Below, piece after piece: positions 10,228-22,876 of a DNA stretch of 64,000 nt (position 1 is its first letter; every line of letters begins with the position of its first letter). The stretch spans positions 401,455,016 to 401,519,015 of the forward strand of contig OX465597.1 in assembly GCA_950022295.1 (NCBI GenBank). Direction: 5' to 3'. The notes beneath the pieces were generated by a model that saw only the letters and a program-made list of their open reading frames with translations, was not told where the DNA came from and did not search any database. The position numbers were made by a program, and so were the translations under genes. Origin of the DNA: Bromus sterilis. Lineage: Eukaryota; Streptophyta; Magnoliopsida; Poales; Poaceae.

Positions 10228-11847
10228 TGATACGTCCAAAACGTATCTATAATTTCTGCTTGCTCCATGCATGTTTTGTGTGATATTTCTATGTTCTATA
10301 TACACTTTCATACATTTTTGATCATATTTGGACTAACCTATTAACTCAGTGCACCCCAGTGCCAGTTCCTGTTTTCTGCTGTTTTTCTATTTCAGTTTCC
10401 CCCCATATAAAAAGTGCCAGAAAAATTCGGGAAAATTCAGATAAAAAATCAGCGTGGAGGAATCTTCGCGAAGAGCCCAGGAGGGGCCAGAGGGGAGCCA
10501 CGGGGGCACCAGGCGGCCACCCGGCGCGGCCCCACCCCTGGCCGCGCCATGGGGGCGCCTGGGGCCCCTGGTACACCTCTGGCTGCCGCCCTTCGCCTAT
10601 TTATTCTCCGTCACGGGAAAACTCCAGAAGAGGAACCCTATTCCGCGAACTCGCCTCTGCTCCGCCGCCGCCGCGCTTCCGAAGATCGGGAGCACCAGAA
10701 GACCTCTTCCCGGCACCCTGCCGGAGGGAGGAGTGACCTCCGGGAGTCTCCTCTCCACCATGGATGCTCCCCGGATGTCTCGTGAGTAGTTTTCCTTGGA
10801 CCATGGGTCCGTGATCAGTAGCTATGTGATGTTTTCCTCCCCTCTTTGATCTTCATTGTTTAGACCTCGTAAGCTTCCCTACATGATCGAGGCACCTTTG
10901 TAATATTTCTGCTATTGCTATGTTGAGTTTGATAGGATCTGATGGATTATGAGATTATGTTCAGATTGTGATAGAGTAATATATTTGGTTTTTATCTCTT
11001 ATATTTTTGTTCCTAAGTAATTCTTGCATGTTCTCCGTTGCTGTTTATTGCTTTGGCTAAGTAGTAGGTAGTGACTTCAAGAGGGAACGTTGTGCTAGAT
11101 TGTGGGTTCATGCCCCCCGATGACACGCTTGAGTGACATAAACATGAGTCTAGGGCATGTGCTGTTGCCACAAGGGGGAAAACAACGGTGCTTGTGACCG
11201 CGGTGACAAGGATTGTTTACTTGACGGAGAGTTCTTTTGAATGCAGTTGTCTGTTGCTTTGGGTTTACACTTTGGGTGGGGCTCGCAACTTAATACCAGC
11301 GAGATGTTCTGGATAGATATCTCAAGGTGGATGATTAGTAGTAGATGCAGATGGATTTCGGTCTACTTATCTTGGCGTACTGCCTGTGCTTTTGAACCTC
11401 GTCCTTTCTTTTGTAGTATAGTTAGCATTGCGGTGCGTTCATAATCCTGTCAATTGCCTTTCTATAATTTGTTTACCTCGCATAGCAATTTTATCGTCTT
11501 TTGGGAGAGAGACATCACTAGAGAACATCACGTATCCCGGTCCATATCCTCATTATTGTTTCCACGCTATATTTACTTTACTTCTTTTACTTGCTATCAT
11601 TATCCCTTGCATTTAATCCTTGTGAACAACAAGACCAGAGAGATTGACAACCTCTCTGAACTTCGTTGGGAACAAAGTTATCTGTGTCTGTGTGCAGGTC
11701 CGCGTCAGTTGCGCCGCTGACACCTACTTATCATCTCTGGAGTCCTGCTGGAGACAAACCTTGGTATCTTCACCGAGGGAAAACTGCTGCTGCACTACAT
11801 CTCAACCTTCCACTTGGGGTAACCAACGAAGGGGCGAGAAGCCATCA
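10228..11847 (+). repeat. 3' LTR of element 1 (family A)
   Basis: Full LTR of 1620 bp, from TGATACGTCC to AGCCATCA. The GC hairpin arms are at 10523-10531 and 10540-10548, and a TATA-like TATTTAT at 10598-10604. It is very similar to 3628-5208. The next base starts minus-strand element 2 sequence. Confidence 0.95.
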
Positions 11848-13034
11848 ATTACTCACAACAATACCTCAAAACTATTGCAAGTTACTACCGTTTTTGAATA
11901 GCAACCTAAATTCCCTACTTCAAGATAAGACACAACTCAGTGCAAGAACCAACTCTCTTAACAAGATAAACATGGAAACTAAAGAGAGTTCCAGCAACAA
12001 ACGAAATAAAAGCCAAGGCTCTTGCTAAAGACAAACTAAAACTAAACCTAAACATGACAACAACTACGAAAAGATAAAGAACACACAACAGCAGAAAGAT
12101 AAGCATGAAAAATCCTATGATGTGTTCTAGATTGGAGTGGAGCGTGTTTCTCTCCCACACAAAGTAAGCTGGGGTCTAACTTGTTATGAACAACAAGAAA
12201 AACTAAAGAAAACTAAAAATAAAACCTAAGAGCGAGATGCTCCAAGCATAGCACATAACGCATGAAGTGATAAAAATATAGTGAGACGAAGGACGAACTG
12301 ATGATTGTTGATGGAGAAGGGGATGGGCGGGGGAATCCCCAAGCTTAGATGCTTGAGTCTCCTTGAATATTTATTGGGAATGCATGGGGGCATCCCCAAG
12401 CTTGAGCGTTTTACACTCCCGGATCTTGTTTCATCATCTTCCCTCACACACTTGAAAACTCCCTTCATACATAACTCATCATAAGCTGATTAGAGAGGTT
12501 AGTACCCTTAATAAAATAATTTTCCCTACTGGATATAAAGTTATTATTGAAGAGATACTATTTATCAAGATTTCCAAAATGTTTTTGCAAAGAAAAAGCA
12601 AGCTTAAGGTTTGCAAAAGTGAAGAGAGGCAAAACGTGGCAGAATCTGTGAAAAACAGAACATCAGGTAGTAGAGAATTTTTTCGGGGAACTTCTGCCAC
12701 TCAAATCAGAAAACTCAGAACATACGAAAGTTTCAAAATTGTATATAGTATTCTGTGTAAACAATTCAGCTCAAAAACATGAACTGGTGATTTGTTCCGA
12801 TTTTTTCCGTCAAGTAGACAGAATCTGTTTTCTGGACAGCATGTCACAACTTTTGCTTCCCTTATCATAAGAGGCTATAACTTGGCACTAAGCTTGAAAA
12901 TAAAGATAAAATGATGTTGCTACAGTAGTAAAAATCATCAAACCACTAAAAACAGAAGTAAAAAACATCTTGGGTTGCCTCCCAACAAGCGCTTTCTATT
13001 ACGTCTTTAAGCTAGGCATAAAGCAAAAGAAGAA
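11848..13034 (-). other. Element 2, 3' noncoding region (resumed)
   Basis: In minus orientation this matches element 1 from about 7395 to 8589, including the small ORF and the paired hairpins (about 12310-12405). It ends at the protease stop on the right. On the left it is cut exactly at the LTR end of element 1. Confidence 0.8.
12226..12468 (-). CDS. Conserved 80-codon small ORF (element 2 copy)
   Basis: Same start (MKGVFKC), same length and same C-terminus (CAMLGASRS) as the element 1 copy, with about ten amino-acid differences, mostly in the basic N-terminal half. No homologous protein family is known to me. Its survival in a copy whose protease and gag are both broken says little about current function. 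Confidence 0.4.
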   Translation of the reverse strand: MKGVFKCVREDDETRSGSVKRSSLGMPPCIPNKYSRRLKHLSLGIPPPIPFSINNHQFVLRLTIFLSLHALCAMLGASRS

Positions 13035-14289
13035 TCAAGTTTTATCAAGAGAGAGAGAATAGCTAGCCCGTGTAACGGACTCAAAAGGTAACTTGATTTT
13101 CTTTATATGGAAGTGTTCCATCCCCTTTTTGAGAGGGAACTGAAATTTTATATCGCCCTCTTTCATGTCAATAATAGCACCAACGGCGCGAAGAAAAGGA
13201 CGTCCCAAAATAATTGGACATAAAGGTTCACACTCTATATCCATAATAATAAAATCAACGGGAACAAAATTTTTCATTGAGAATGATAAGAACATCGTCG
13301 AACTTTCCCAAAGGTTTCTTTACGGAAGAATCAACGAGACAAACACCAAAAGAACAAGGCTTAAAGGGCTTCAATTCAAACATATCATACATTCTTTTGG
13401 GCATAACGGAGGTACTAGCTCCAACATCACATAAAGCATCGCAAGAGAAGTTATTCAATTTAATTTTTATCATAGGGTCCCAAGCATCATCTAGATTCCT
13501 AGGTATGGAGGCTTCTATTCTAATCTTATCCTCCCTAGCTTTCATGAGAGCATTAGTGATATGCTCCGTGAAGGCAAGATTTAGTGTGCTAGTATGGTGG
13601 TCTCTAAACATTTTGTGTAGCAAGCTAATAACTTCTGAGAGGGTGCAACTGTCAAAATCAATATCACTACTATCAAAGTTGGTAGTAGTGTCATCTAAGC
13701 TCACTTGTTTGAAACCCTGTATGTTCATAGGAGTTTCCTCTTCTACGGTTGAGGTATTAACATCACCATTAATAGGTCCAATGGGACTAGGAGTGCATTG
13801 GGTGCTAATAGTTTCAGTGTGCTCAACAATTTGGATAGTAGGAACTGTGTGGTGTGTAGGCAGGCTCTTAATTCTATCCTCTTCCTGTTTTTCTCTAGCC
13901 CATCTTTCTTTAAGTTTATCCATCATCCTAATATTTTCATTAATTTGCAATTGAATAGCATTAATAGGAGTGGCCTTCCTCTCCTCAAGGGGAGAGGTTC
14001 TAATTTTAAGCATCTCAACATCAAGGGCTAAGCTATCTACCTTAAAAGAGAGATTATCTAATTTGGCTAATTTCTCTTCTACACTCTTATTGAAGGCTTT
14101 TTGGGTAGTGATAAAGTCTCTAAGCATGCTTTCTAGTTCAGAAGTGGGGTTCTTGTTACTAGGATAAGTGTTGTTGTTCCCCTAGTTGGATGGAAACGGT
14201 CTAGGATTGCTAGCAAATTTGCCCCTATAAGCATTATTGTTGAAGTTGTTTCTAGCAATAAAGTTCACATCTACTTGTTTCTGAGCAAC
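13035..14289 (-). pseudogene. Protease and 3' half of gag, element 2
   Basis: Read on the minus strand. The frame from 14127 (MLRDFITTQKAF) holds the gag linker and the protease block CDALCDVGASTSVMP, then goes out of frame near 13265-13280, where an extra T follows an A run. The second half, with FIIMDIECEPLC and IILGRPFL, continues in another frame to 13035. Upstream a TAG (about 14182) replaces a tyrosine codon present in element 1. The part before 14285 continues, after element B, at 50021. The protein would have been a Gag-protease precursor. RT is absent, as in element 1. Confidence 0.85.
14285..14289 (+). repeat. Target-site duplication GCAAC, left (element B)
   Basis: GCAAC precedes TGATGACCC here and follows ACGTATCA at 50021-50025. 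The gag sequence of element 2 joins up once 14290-50020 plus one copy is removed. Confidence 0.9.
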
Positions 14290-15801
14290 TGATGACCCAC
14301 AACCGTAAGGATCTATCACAACGTTTTTGATAAGTAAGAGTGTCGAACCCAACGAGGAGCGAAAGGTATTGATAGGTGATTTTGGATAAGGAATAACTAC
14401 AAGCACTGAAAGATAACTTTTTAGGGGTTTTCGATATAAGCAACAATAAGATAAAAGCAAGAAAAGTAAATAGCGCTGAGGAGCAGCAAGTGGCCCAATC
14501 CTTTTGAGCAAAGGATAAGCCTGGCAACTGAACTTATAAAGACTAAAGCGTTCCTGAGGACACATGGAGAGGTAGTCACGTGCTTTCTCCATACTCCGTA
14601 TTAATAACAAGTGTTGTGCTGATAAGTGTTGAGTGGGTGGATCTATGCTAGCACATCTTCTAGACTAAGATAAGTGCACTCTTATGATTAAACATCTTGC
14701 AAGCATCCGCAAATACAAGATAGAAATTAAGGCAAAGCCTAACCACATCAATAAAATCAAGGATTCATTATTCCCTTGTGCAAAAGTGTGCAAACTGGGG
14801 TTCAGGTTTCTGTCACTCCGGCAACCCACCGTAAGCATTCTTTATACACAATGTATTCCCCTAGGTCCTTAACAAGGCGAAGTGTTGAGTGTTCGACTCA
14901 CACAACACCACTAGGAAAATAACAACACAACTTAAATATCAAACAACACATATTACTTCAACATCATATGACTACTAACAACTAGTATTCTCCCATGTCC
15001 TCAAGAACTAAAGTAACTACTCACAAGACATAAAAGAGATCATGATCAGAGGTGATAAATATATGATAAACAATCTGGACATAATGATATTTCTCCAACA
15101 AAACTCAATAGCATTCACCACAAGGTAGTAATCAACACCGGTAGAGTAGAGAGGATAGATAGTACGGATTACAACACAAGATAAACTTGGGAGGTGAGAT
15201 TGGATGAAGATGAAGATGGTGCTGATGTTGGGGATGATGTTGATGATGATCTCGATGAAGCCCGTGACGATGGTGATGACGATGGCGATGATATCCCCTT
15301 CCGGGAGGTGATCTCCTCGGCGGAATCTGCCCGCCGGAGAGCCCTTTTCTTCTCTGTAGGTTTCCGCCACGGAGCGGCGGCCAAACTCCGTAAAAGCTTC
15401 TCTCTTTAGGGTTTTCGGGTAACGAGGGGTATATAGGCCAGAGAGGGGAGCCGGGAGTGGCCCCAGGGCTCCAGGCGCCCTCCCGGCTTGGCCAGGGGTG
15501 GGGCAGCGCCAGGTGGCCGCCTGGGGCCCTCGTGGCCCCCTCTGGTCCCTCTTCGACATGCCATCGTTAATCTTTCGAAAAATACCCTCCGTCGATTTTC
15601 AGGTAATTTGGAGGTATTCTTCTTCAGCAACTCAGCGTCCACTTTTTACGGCTGAATCCTGCGTCTGCTGCTTTGGCACCGGAAAGTTGCAAACTGTGTA
15701 AAACAAGCCAAAACAACATAAGAACATCATCATAATATGAAATATATCAATGAATAAGGATGAATTACGATATAAAATAGTGATGCATTTTGGACGTATC
15801 A
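14290..15801 (-). repeat. 3' LTR of element B
   Basis: 1512 bp. Minus orientation begins TGATACGTCCAAAATGCA (15801) and ends GTGGGTCATCA (14290). A TATATA box lies at 15430-15435 on the minus strand. A GC-rich inverted motif lies around 15465-15530 and a degenerate ATC/GAT run at 15195-15296. It is the same length within 2 bp as 48507-50020 and the split LTR of element H. Confidence 0.95.
15195..15296 (-). repeat. Degenerate ATC trinucleotide run in LTR B
   Basis: A low-complexity GAT/ATC tract within the transcribed part of the LTR, also seen at 49413-49515 and 51087-51180. It gives spurious acidic or histidine-rich frames. Confidence 0.7.
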
Positions 15802-15822
15802 ACTCCCCCAATCTTAGACCTC
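15802..15822 (-). other. Polypurine tract (element B)
   Basis: On the minus strand AAGATTGGGGGAGT lies directly before the 3' LTR start, the plus-strand primer position. Confidence 0.8.
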
Positions 15823-17095
15823 GCTTGTCCCCAAGCGAAAACTGAGCTCGGTAAACCTGTCCACAAGTTTAGAGAGTGAAGTGTCGATAAATAGAATACG
15901 AACAAGAAGCATCATAATTTCTTTACCAAACTCAAACATCCTCAACAGCAATCTTCAACTAATAAGTCCCTTATGAAAGAGTAATAACAATTATAAACAA
16001 GGGTAGGGCTAAGGAAACTCATCAAATCAAGGCAAACATGTCCCTTGGTCAAAGAACAACTAATAGCATTTACTTTTACTCTTTCTTTTTATATTTTGAT
16101 GAGACAATTTGGAACTTTTGAAAGAACATGCTATTAATCATGAAGTGAAAATGTTAACACAAAGGAAGATGTTTTCTTGGAAAAAGCTTTTGCAAACAAA
16201 TTACTTATCAAAAGATAATGTCAACAATGATATGGCATGGCAGAACTTAATGCAACATTATATCGATGAATGCTCATCAACATCAAGTGTCCGTTCTCTT
16301 TAGGAAAGGAGGAAGTAGGGAAAACCGACTCAACATAAAAGTAAAGGAAATGCCTTGTTAAAGGCAAGCAGGGAAAACTCAAGTGCTATCCTTAAATCAG
16401 ACAGAATGAAAACAAGTTTTGAGAGGTGCATGATTTGTCAACGAATGCTAATAGATAACTCAATTACTTCTCATATTGGACAAGTTTCGAGGAACGACTC
16501 CCACATGGGGACGATCACATCCCCGCAATCTCCTTTGTTTATCACTGCCAAAGTTTTCTGATTTCTCATGAACAAAGCGTGAAGGATGGTTTGTTTGTTG
16601 TATTATATTTTGAGAGCTGGGCGCACTCATGCCAGTTACTCCTCGTATTAGGGGTTTGTAGATTAGACATGAAATCCCCGGATAAAACTTGTCCAACTTA
16701 AGAAAATCATGAATTAACTACCACTTCCCCATGAGCTAAAACAGGGGCACAAAATAGAAGAATTTGAATATTTAAGGTTAACACAAAAATTCTACACTTT
16801 AGTAGTGGTAGTGGAATACCACGAATAGGAAGGTATGGTGGACTCATATGGAAAATACTGGTTTCAGGGTATGGATTTACAAGCATAAATCCGCTTAGTA
16901 CAGAGGTTTGCCCAGCAAAGGCTTTGAGAGAACAGACAATTGATGCTGACTTGGATGCAAAGCAATATAAAGCATAAACATTAAAATAAGCATAGCACAT
17001 CAAGTTTTCTTCCTTGTCAACATAACACTACAAGCATAATAACAAAGAGGGTTTGGCTATGTCGCTACTTTGAGAAAAATCATGCTTGTTATTAT
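15823..17095 (-). other. Element B 3' untranslated region, left part
   Basis: About 1.3 kb of A/T-rich internal sequence between the PPT and the D insertion. I see no ORF with recognisable content and no repeat. It resumes at 35194. Confidence 0.6.
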
Positions 17096-18813
17096 TGTTG
17101 GAATACGGGGCAGAAAACACAAATTTTTCATACCTACGGTACCCGAACCCAAGATCTATGCTATGACGATGTACAGTAACGAAGGGAATCGGTGTTCATA
17201 CCTTTGAAGACCGAAAGAGGGAAACGTTCTTGCGAACGTGGCTGGCGTAGACTCGGAACTACGACCTCCCTGTCGTGTAGAAGACCACCACCGGCGAGGA
17301 TGACTCCCGGTAAACCTTCAGAGACGAAGTAGCACCACAGGTGTAGTGCCTCGAAGAGATTATACACGTACGGTACAATCGATGTTCCTCCCGGGCCCCG
17401 AACCAGGCGAGCAGCGGAAGAAAGACGACTACGGATCCCGACTCCAGCAGAACGACGACCTGCCTTATGGTGGAGAACTCCAATCCAGGTGCAGACTCCA
17501 AACAAGGGGAGTCCACTTCCGGGAAGGAGAAGGAGGAAGAAGGAGATATTGGGGTGTTGGAAAAAGGGGGGGGGTCTACCCCTCCTTATATAGGCCAAGG
17601 GGGGGGGTGCCATCCTCCTCCCCTCCCCCATGTGGGACTAAACTCCCAAGGGGGGGGGAGTGCGCCGGCCAAGGGGGGTGGTGGGCCCCACCCTTGGCGC
17701 CAAGCCCAAGGGGGGGAGACCCCCTCCTCCCTTAATGGGCCCCATGGGCCCATTTAGCCTTTTTCCCATTTTTTAATTTATTTAATATGTTTTAAATATT
17801 TAATTCAGATAATTAAATAATAAAACATTATTAAAACAATTAAACTTTATTTTGAACTATTCAAAATGTCCGGAAACCATTCCGTCCTCCTCTGGAACTA
17901 TTCCGGTGATTCCTCCTATTTCACCGATTGATCCCGTAACTGTCCTATGCATCGATTGCCCTTAAGTGTAACACCCTAACGGTCCGGGAAACAGCAGACA
18001 TGGTCAAGACTCTTCTCATTGACCAATGACTAGTCAGTTGGACCTGGTTACAATCCTTGACAGCCCCTGCGCTTCCATCGAATGAACTTCGATCGCTTTT
18101 GGAAACCGTTAACGATACGACGTAATCCCTTTGTGATGCGGTACTTTGTTTGTCCGAGGTTTGATCGTCGGTATCCTACATACCGTGTTCAAATCTCGTT
18201 CACAACAAACAACTTCTCTCGTCCATGATCATTTCATCTCTTGTGACCTAGTCACGTCCTTGCAAGGTGTTGATGCAATATCACCGAGTGGGCCCAGAGT
18301 ACCTGTCCTATCACAAGGACTGACAAATCCCGCTCTGATCTATTAACATACTCATGAACCATCTATTTCACAATACCCAAAGTGCACCGTTATAGCCAGC
18401 ATATTTCAGTCAGGCGGTTGGATACAAATCAAAGTCTCCTCATAGATGACAATTACATATGATCATTACGGTCTAAGGACTAAGCCATATGTTACAAAGT
18501 CATAGCAACGCTGAACTATGTGAGTCGATCACATTGCAATACTTTAGGTGTGTGTACGTCCATCACATCATTCCCCTTAACGATGTGACCTCATTGTCAA
18601 TGGACTTAAGTGTCGCCATGATCAGGAAAGCTTGATCAATCAATTGCCCAATGAGATAGTTTACCCGAGTTAAACTACGGACCATGTTTTATACTACACC
18701 TGTATTAGTATTTCCAAGTAATACAGTTATAGCATAGTATAAAACGTATTATGAACAAAACGGATATGTGACAAATATCTTTATTAATTTGTCTCTAGGG
18801 CACATATCCAACA
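17096..18813 (-). repeat. 3' LTR of element D (Copia)
   Basis: TATATAA box on the minus strand at 17586-17592. Very G-rich runs on the plus strand follow at 17567-17720, that is C-rich on the element's own sense strand. The LTR ends ...CACATATCCAACA at 18813, next to the PPT. Confidence 0.95.
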
Positions 18814-18825
18814 GTCTCCCACTTG
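18814..18825 (-). other. Polypurine tract (element D)
   Basis: Minus strand CAAGTGGGAGAC adjoins the LTR start. The same sequence stands at 26695-26706 beside the E LTR. Confidence 0.85.
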
Positions 18826-18844
18826 CACTAGAGTACAAATTACA

Positions 18845-21800
18845 CTAGTTTACATCAGGTATGTGTCTAACACCAATGGTCTCTCGGTGTTCTTCAAACT
18901 TGCCCTGTGGAAGAGGTTTAGTCATCGGGTCTGATGCGTTCAGATCCGTATGTATCTTGTGAATCCTAGTGTGTCCATCCCTGACGTAGTCTCGCGTCAC
19001 ATGGAACTTTCGGAGGATGTGCTTGGCTGTAGAATGAGTTCTTGGCTCCTTCGCGTTAGCAATGGCACCCGTGTTGTCGCAGAAGATTCCCACGGGGTCA
19101 GTGCAGATGGGAAAGACGCCAAGCTCGATCACGAACTTCTTCAGCCACAACGCCTCGTTTGACGCTTCGCAAGCGGCAATATACTCCGACTCCATTGTGG
19201 ATTGGGCGACGACTGACTGTTTGTCGCTCCTCCAGCTAATTGCGCCACCGTTCAACATGAAAACATATCCCGTCTGGGATTTCGAGTAATCTAGATCTGA
19301 GCCGAGGCTTGCGTCAACGTAACCCTTTACGGTGAGCTCCTCATCAACTCCTCCATAAACGAGAAAGAGATCCTTGGTTCTTCTCAAGTACTTAAGGATG
19401 TTCTTTACTGCTGTCCAGTGAGCCATTCCTGGGTTACTCTGGTAGCGATTAGTCATACTAATGGCCAGCGTTAAATCCGGTCTGGTACATAACATAGCAT
19501 ACATGAGAGAACCTATGGCTGAGGCATAGGGCTTTGAGGATATCTCCTCCTTCTCTTTTGCTGTGGTTGGGCATTGAGTCACGCTTAATTTGACACCTTT
19601 TATAACTGGCAAGAGGCCTCTCTTGGAGTTACCCATACCGAACCTTTTCAATATCTTGTCAATATAAGTGCTCTGACTCAAGGCCAACCGTTGATTAGGT
19701 CTATCTCTATAGATCTTAATCCCCAATATGTACGCAGTTTCACCTAGGTCCTTCATGGAAAATTGTCCATTCAGATATTCCTTCACTTCCTCTAAGAATT
19801 TCTTATCGTTCCCTATTAGGAATATGTCATCTACATATAACACAAGGAATGCTACAGAGCTCCCACTCAGTTTCTTATAGACGCAGAACTCTTCGACGTT
19901 TTGGACAAATCCAAAAGCTTTAATGACCTCATCAAATCAAAGATTCCATCTCCGAGATGCTTGCTTTAACCCATAGATGGACCGTTGAAGCTTGCACACC
20001 TTACCAGCGTTCCTTGGATCGACAAACCCCTCTGGTTGCATCATATACAACTCTTCCTCAATGTTGCCATTTAGGAATGCACTTTTCATATCCATCTGCC
20101 ATATCTCGTAATCATGATATGCAGCTATTGCTAGTAGGATTCGAATAGACTTTATTATCGCTACAGGAGAGAACGTCTCCTCGTAGTCAACTCCCTGAAT
20201 TTTTCAGAACCCCTTCGCGACAAGTCGAGCTTTGTAGACAGATACGTTTCCGTCTGCGTCAGTCTTTTTCTTGAAAATCCATTTATTCTCGACGGCCTTG
20301 CGGTCCTCGGGAATATCCACCAAAGTCCATACTTTGTTGGTGTACATGGAGTCTATTTCGGATTTCATGGCTTCAAGCCATTTCTCGGACTCGGGTCCCT
20401 CCATTGCTTCTTTGTAACTCGTAGGTTCATCCGACTCATCAGTCGAGATTGCATTCACAAGCTGTCCGTAAAACTCAGTAGGTTGACGGACTCTTGATGA
20501 CCTACGGGGCATAAAAGGTTCCTCTTCATTCTCATCATGATCATCATCAATGTCATGATCGTTATGAATGTCGTTCTGGCCATTCTCTTCAGCTCCCACT
20601 GTGGAAGATGGTTCCAGAACAATTTCCATAGCCGTTTCTTCCAATTGGAGTGATTGGTCAGTCACTTCATCGAGGTCTATTTTCCTCCCACTCAACTCTT
20701 TCACGAGAAACTCCTTCTCAAGAAAGTGTCCCGTCTTGGCAGCAAACATTTTGTTGTCAGACTTGTTGTAGAAGGTGTATCCACAAGTTTCCTTGGGATA
20801 GTCCACAAAGATGCACTTATCCGTCTTGGATTCAAGTTTGTCAGGCTGTAGTTTCCTAAGATAAGCCTCACAACCCCAAATCTTCAGGTGAGACAACTTA
20901 GGTTTTGTGCCATGCCATTCTTCAAATGGTGTTGTCTTTACGGATTTGGATGGTGCCCTATTAAGAATATGAGCGGCAGTTTCTAATGCATACCCCCAGA
21001 ATGACACAGGAAAATCAGTATGAGACATCATCTATCGTACGCTATCCAATAGGGTTCGATTACGTCGCTCAGCCACACCGTTTCTATGAGGTGTGCCTGC
21101 CGGCGTAAGCTATGGTACTATGCCACAAGACTTCAGATGATTGCCAAACTCGTGACTCAAATAATCGCCACCTCGATCCGATCGAAGGTGCTTGATTTTC
21201 TTTCCGAGTTGATTTTCGACCTCATTCTGAAATTCCTTGAACTTTTCAAAGGTTTCAGATTTGTGCTTCATCAAGTAAATATACCCATATCTACTCAAGT
21301 CATCAGTAAAGTTCACGAAGTAACGAAGGCCATTGCGAGTGGGGACGTTCATGGGTCCACATACATCCCTGTGTATGATCCCCAATAAGTCATCCGCACG
21401 CTCCATTATCCCATTGAATGGAGTCCTTGTCATTTTGCCCATGAGGCATGGTTCACATGTATCAAGGGATCCAAAATCCAATGACTCAAGAAGTCCATCC
21501 TTATGGAGCTTCTCCATGCGCTTTATACCAATATGACCAAGTCGGCATTGCCACATCTTCATGTGATCTTCATCATTCTTCAATCTTTTGGCCTCAATAT
21601 TGTTAATGTGACACACGTCACCATCGAGATGAAGTACGAATAAACCATGCAACTCCGGTGCGTGAACATAAAACATTTCATCCTTATAAATCGAACAACC
21701 AATTGTATCAGACTTAAAAGAATAGAGGTCTCGCTTCAAGCAAGAGCCACTAACGATGTTCACACTCAACGCGGGTACATAGTAGAAATTATTCAGAACT

Positions 21801-22876
21801 AAAACCAATCCCGAAGGGAGACTAAGATGCTTCGTGCCGACCGCCAAGACTTCAATTTGACAGCCATTCCCCACGCGCATCGTCACTTCATCCTTGAGCA
21901 AGCGTCTCCTATTCCTTAGTCCCTGAATGGAATTAGAAATATGAGCGACAGATCCTGTATCAAGTATCCAGGATGTGTTCCCGGCGCTTGTCAAGAGAAG
22001 ATGAACAATATGTATATCAAATATACCTTCGTCTCTCTTGGCGACCTTGCCACCCTTCTTGTCCTTTAGGTACTTGGGGCAGTTGCGTTTCCAGTGACCT
22101 TCACCCTTGCAGTAGAAGCACTCCACTCCGGGTTTAGGCTTGGGTGCCTTGGGAAGAGCGGCAACTGACTTGCCATCCCTCTTGGGGCCACCTCTCTTGG
22201 CCTTCTCCCGCCTGCTTGACTTCTTGAAGTCAGTGGTCTTGTTGACCATGAAGACGGCGTGCTCCTTCTTGATCTCAACCTCGGCGATCTTCAGCATGGC
22301 GAACAACTCAGAAGGGGTTTTGGTCATCCCCTGCATGTTGTAGTTCAGCACAAAGCCTTTGTGGCTAGGGGGAAGCGACTGCAACGCCCTATCAACAGCA
22401 AGTTCATCTAGAATCTGGCATTCCAGAGCATTCAAGCGCTGAACGTAGCCAGACATTTTGACTACGTGCTCACTCACGCTGCCGTGCTCGTCCATCTTTG
22501 CTGAGAAGAAGGCTTCAGAAGCCTCGTACCGTTCAGCCTTGGCTTGAGGTGCAAAGACCGCCTAGAGGTCGGTGATAATCTCATATGCACCCATCCTCTC
22601 AAAGCGTTTCTGCAGCTCAGCCTCCATGGAGTAGAGCATGCCACTCTGGACAAGGTTGTAATCATTAGTCCTGGAGAGATAGACATTCTTCTCGTCCTGA
22701 CTGGCATGATCTGCTGGTACGTCACCTAACGCGCCCTCTAGTACGTATGCCATCTTGAGGGGAACGAGGAGAATCCTCAGGGTGCGGAACCAGTTGGTGA
22801 AGTTTGTCCCATCTGTTTTTAGCTTATCTTTCTCTAGGAATGATCCTAAGTTGAACGAGGGGCGAGGTGCTGCCAT
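18845..22876 (-). pseudogene. gag-pol: Copia gag-pol of element D: one frame, five stop codons
   Basis: Read from ATG 22876 to stop 18845, all in one frame. Gag starts MAAPRPSFNLGSFLEKDKLK. A CCHC zinc knuckle (CFYCKGEGHWKRNC) lies at about 22078-22122. The protease block ILDTGSVAHIS is near 21945-21970. Integrase has the HHCC region (GHIGIKRM, CEPCLMGK) and DDE parts FTDDLSRYGY and SDRGGDY. RT has YKARLVAKGF, WQMDMKSAFLNG and the YVDD box near 19830. RNaseH has QSTMESEYIAACEA. Stops interrupt at 22562 (TAG), 21110 (TAG), 21032 (TAG), 20204 (TGA) and 19937 (TGA). There is no frameshift over 4 kb. Several stops fit C-to-T change of CAG or CGA codons. It would have made Gag, protease, integrase, RT and RNaseH; it cannot now. 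The lineage within Copia is uncertain. Confidence 0.93.

Larger units (their letters stand above)
3628..11847 (+). mobile_element. Element 1: non-autonomous Gypsy (family A) with gag and protease
   Basis: Plus-strand element with two LTRs (3628-5208 and 10228-11847), a tRNA-Asp-type PBS, a gag frame, a protease frame, a 2.8-kb 3' noncoding region and a PPT. RT, RNaseH and integrase are absent, so mobility would have needed help in trans. The 5' LTR lacks its first 38 bases, lost together with flanking element 2 sequence at a CATGC microhomology. The right flank begins ATTAC (11848-11852); the matching left target copy was lost in the deletion. Gag is broken by a small deletion and stops, so the copy is dead. 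Confidence 0.85.

Noticed and set aside
15194..15409. Acidic frame and its histidine-rich antisense counterparts in LTR B
   Set aside because: They come from the degenerate GAT/ATC tract within the LTR and recur in each LTR copy at 49412-49627 and 50973-51188.
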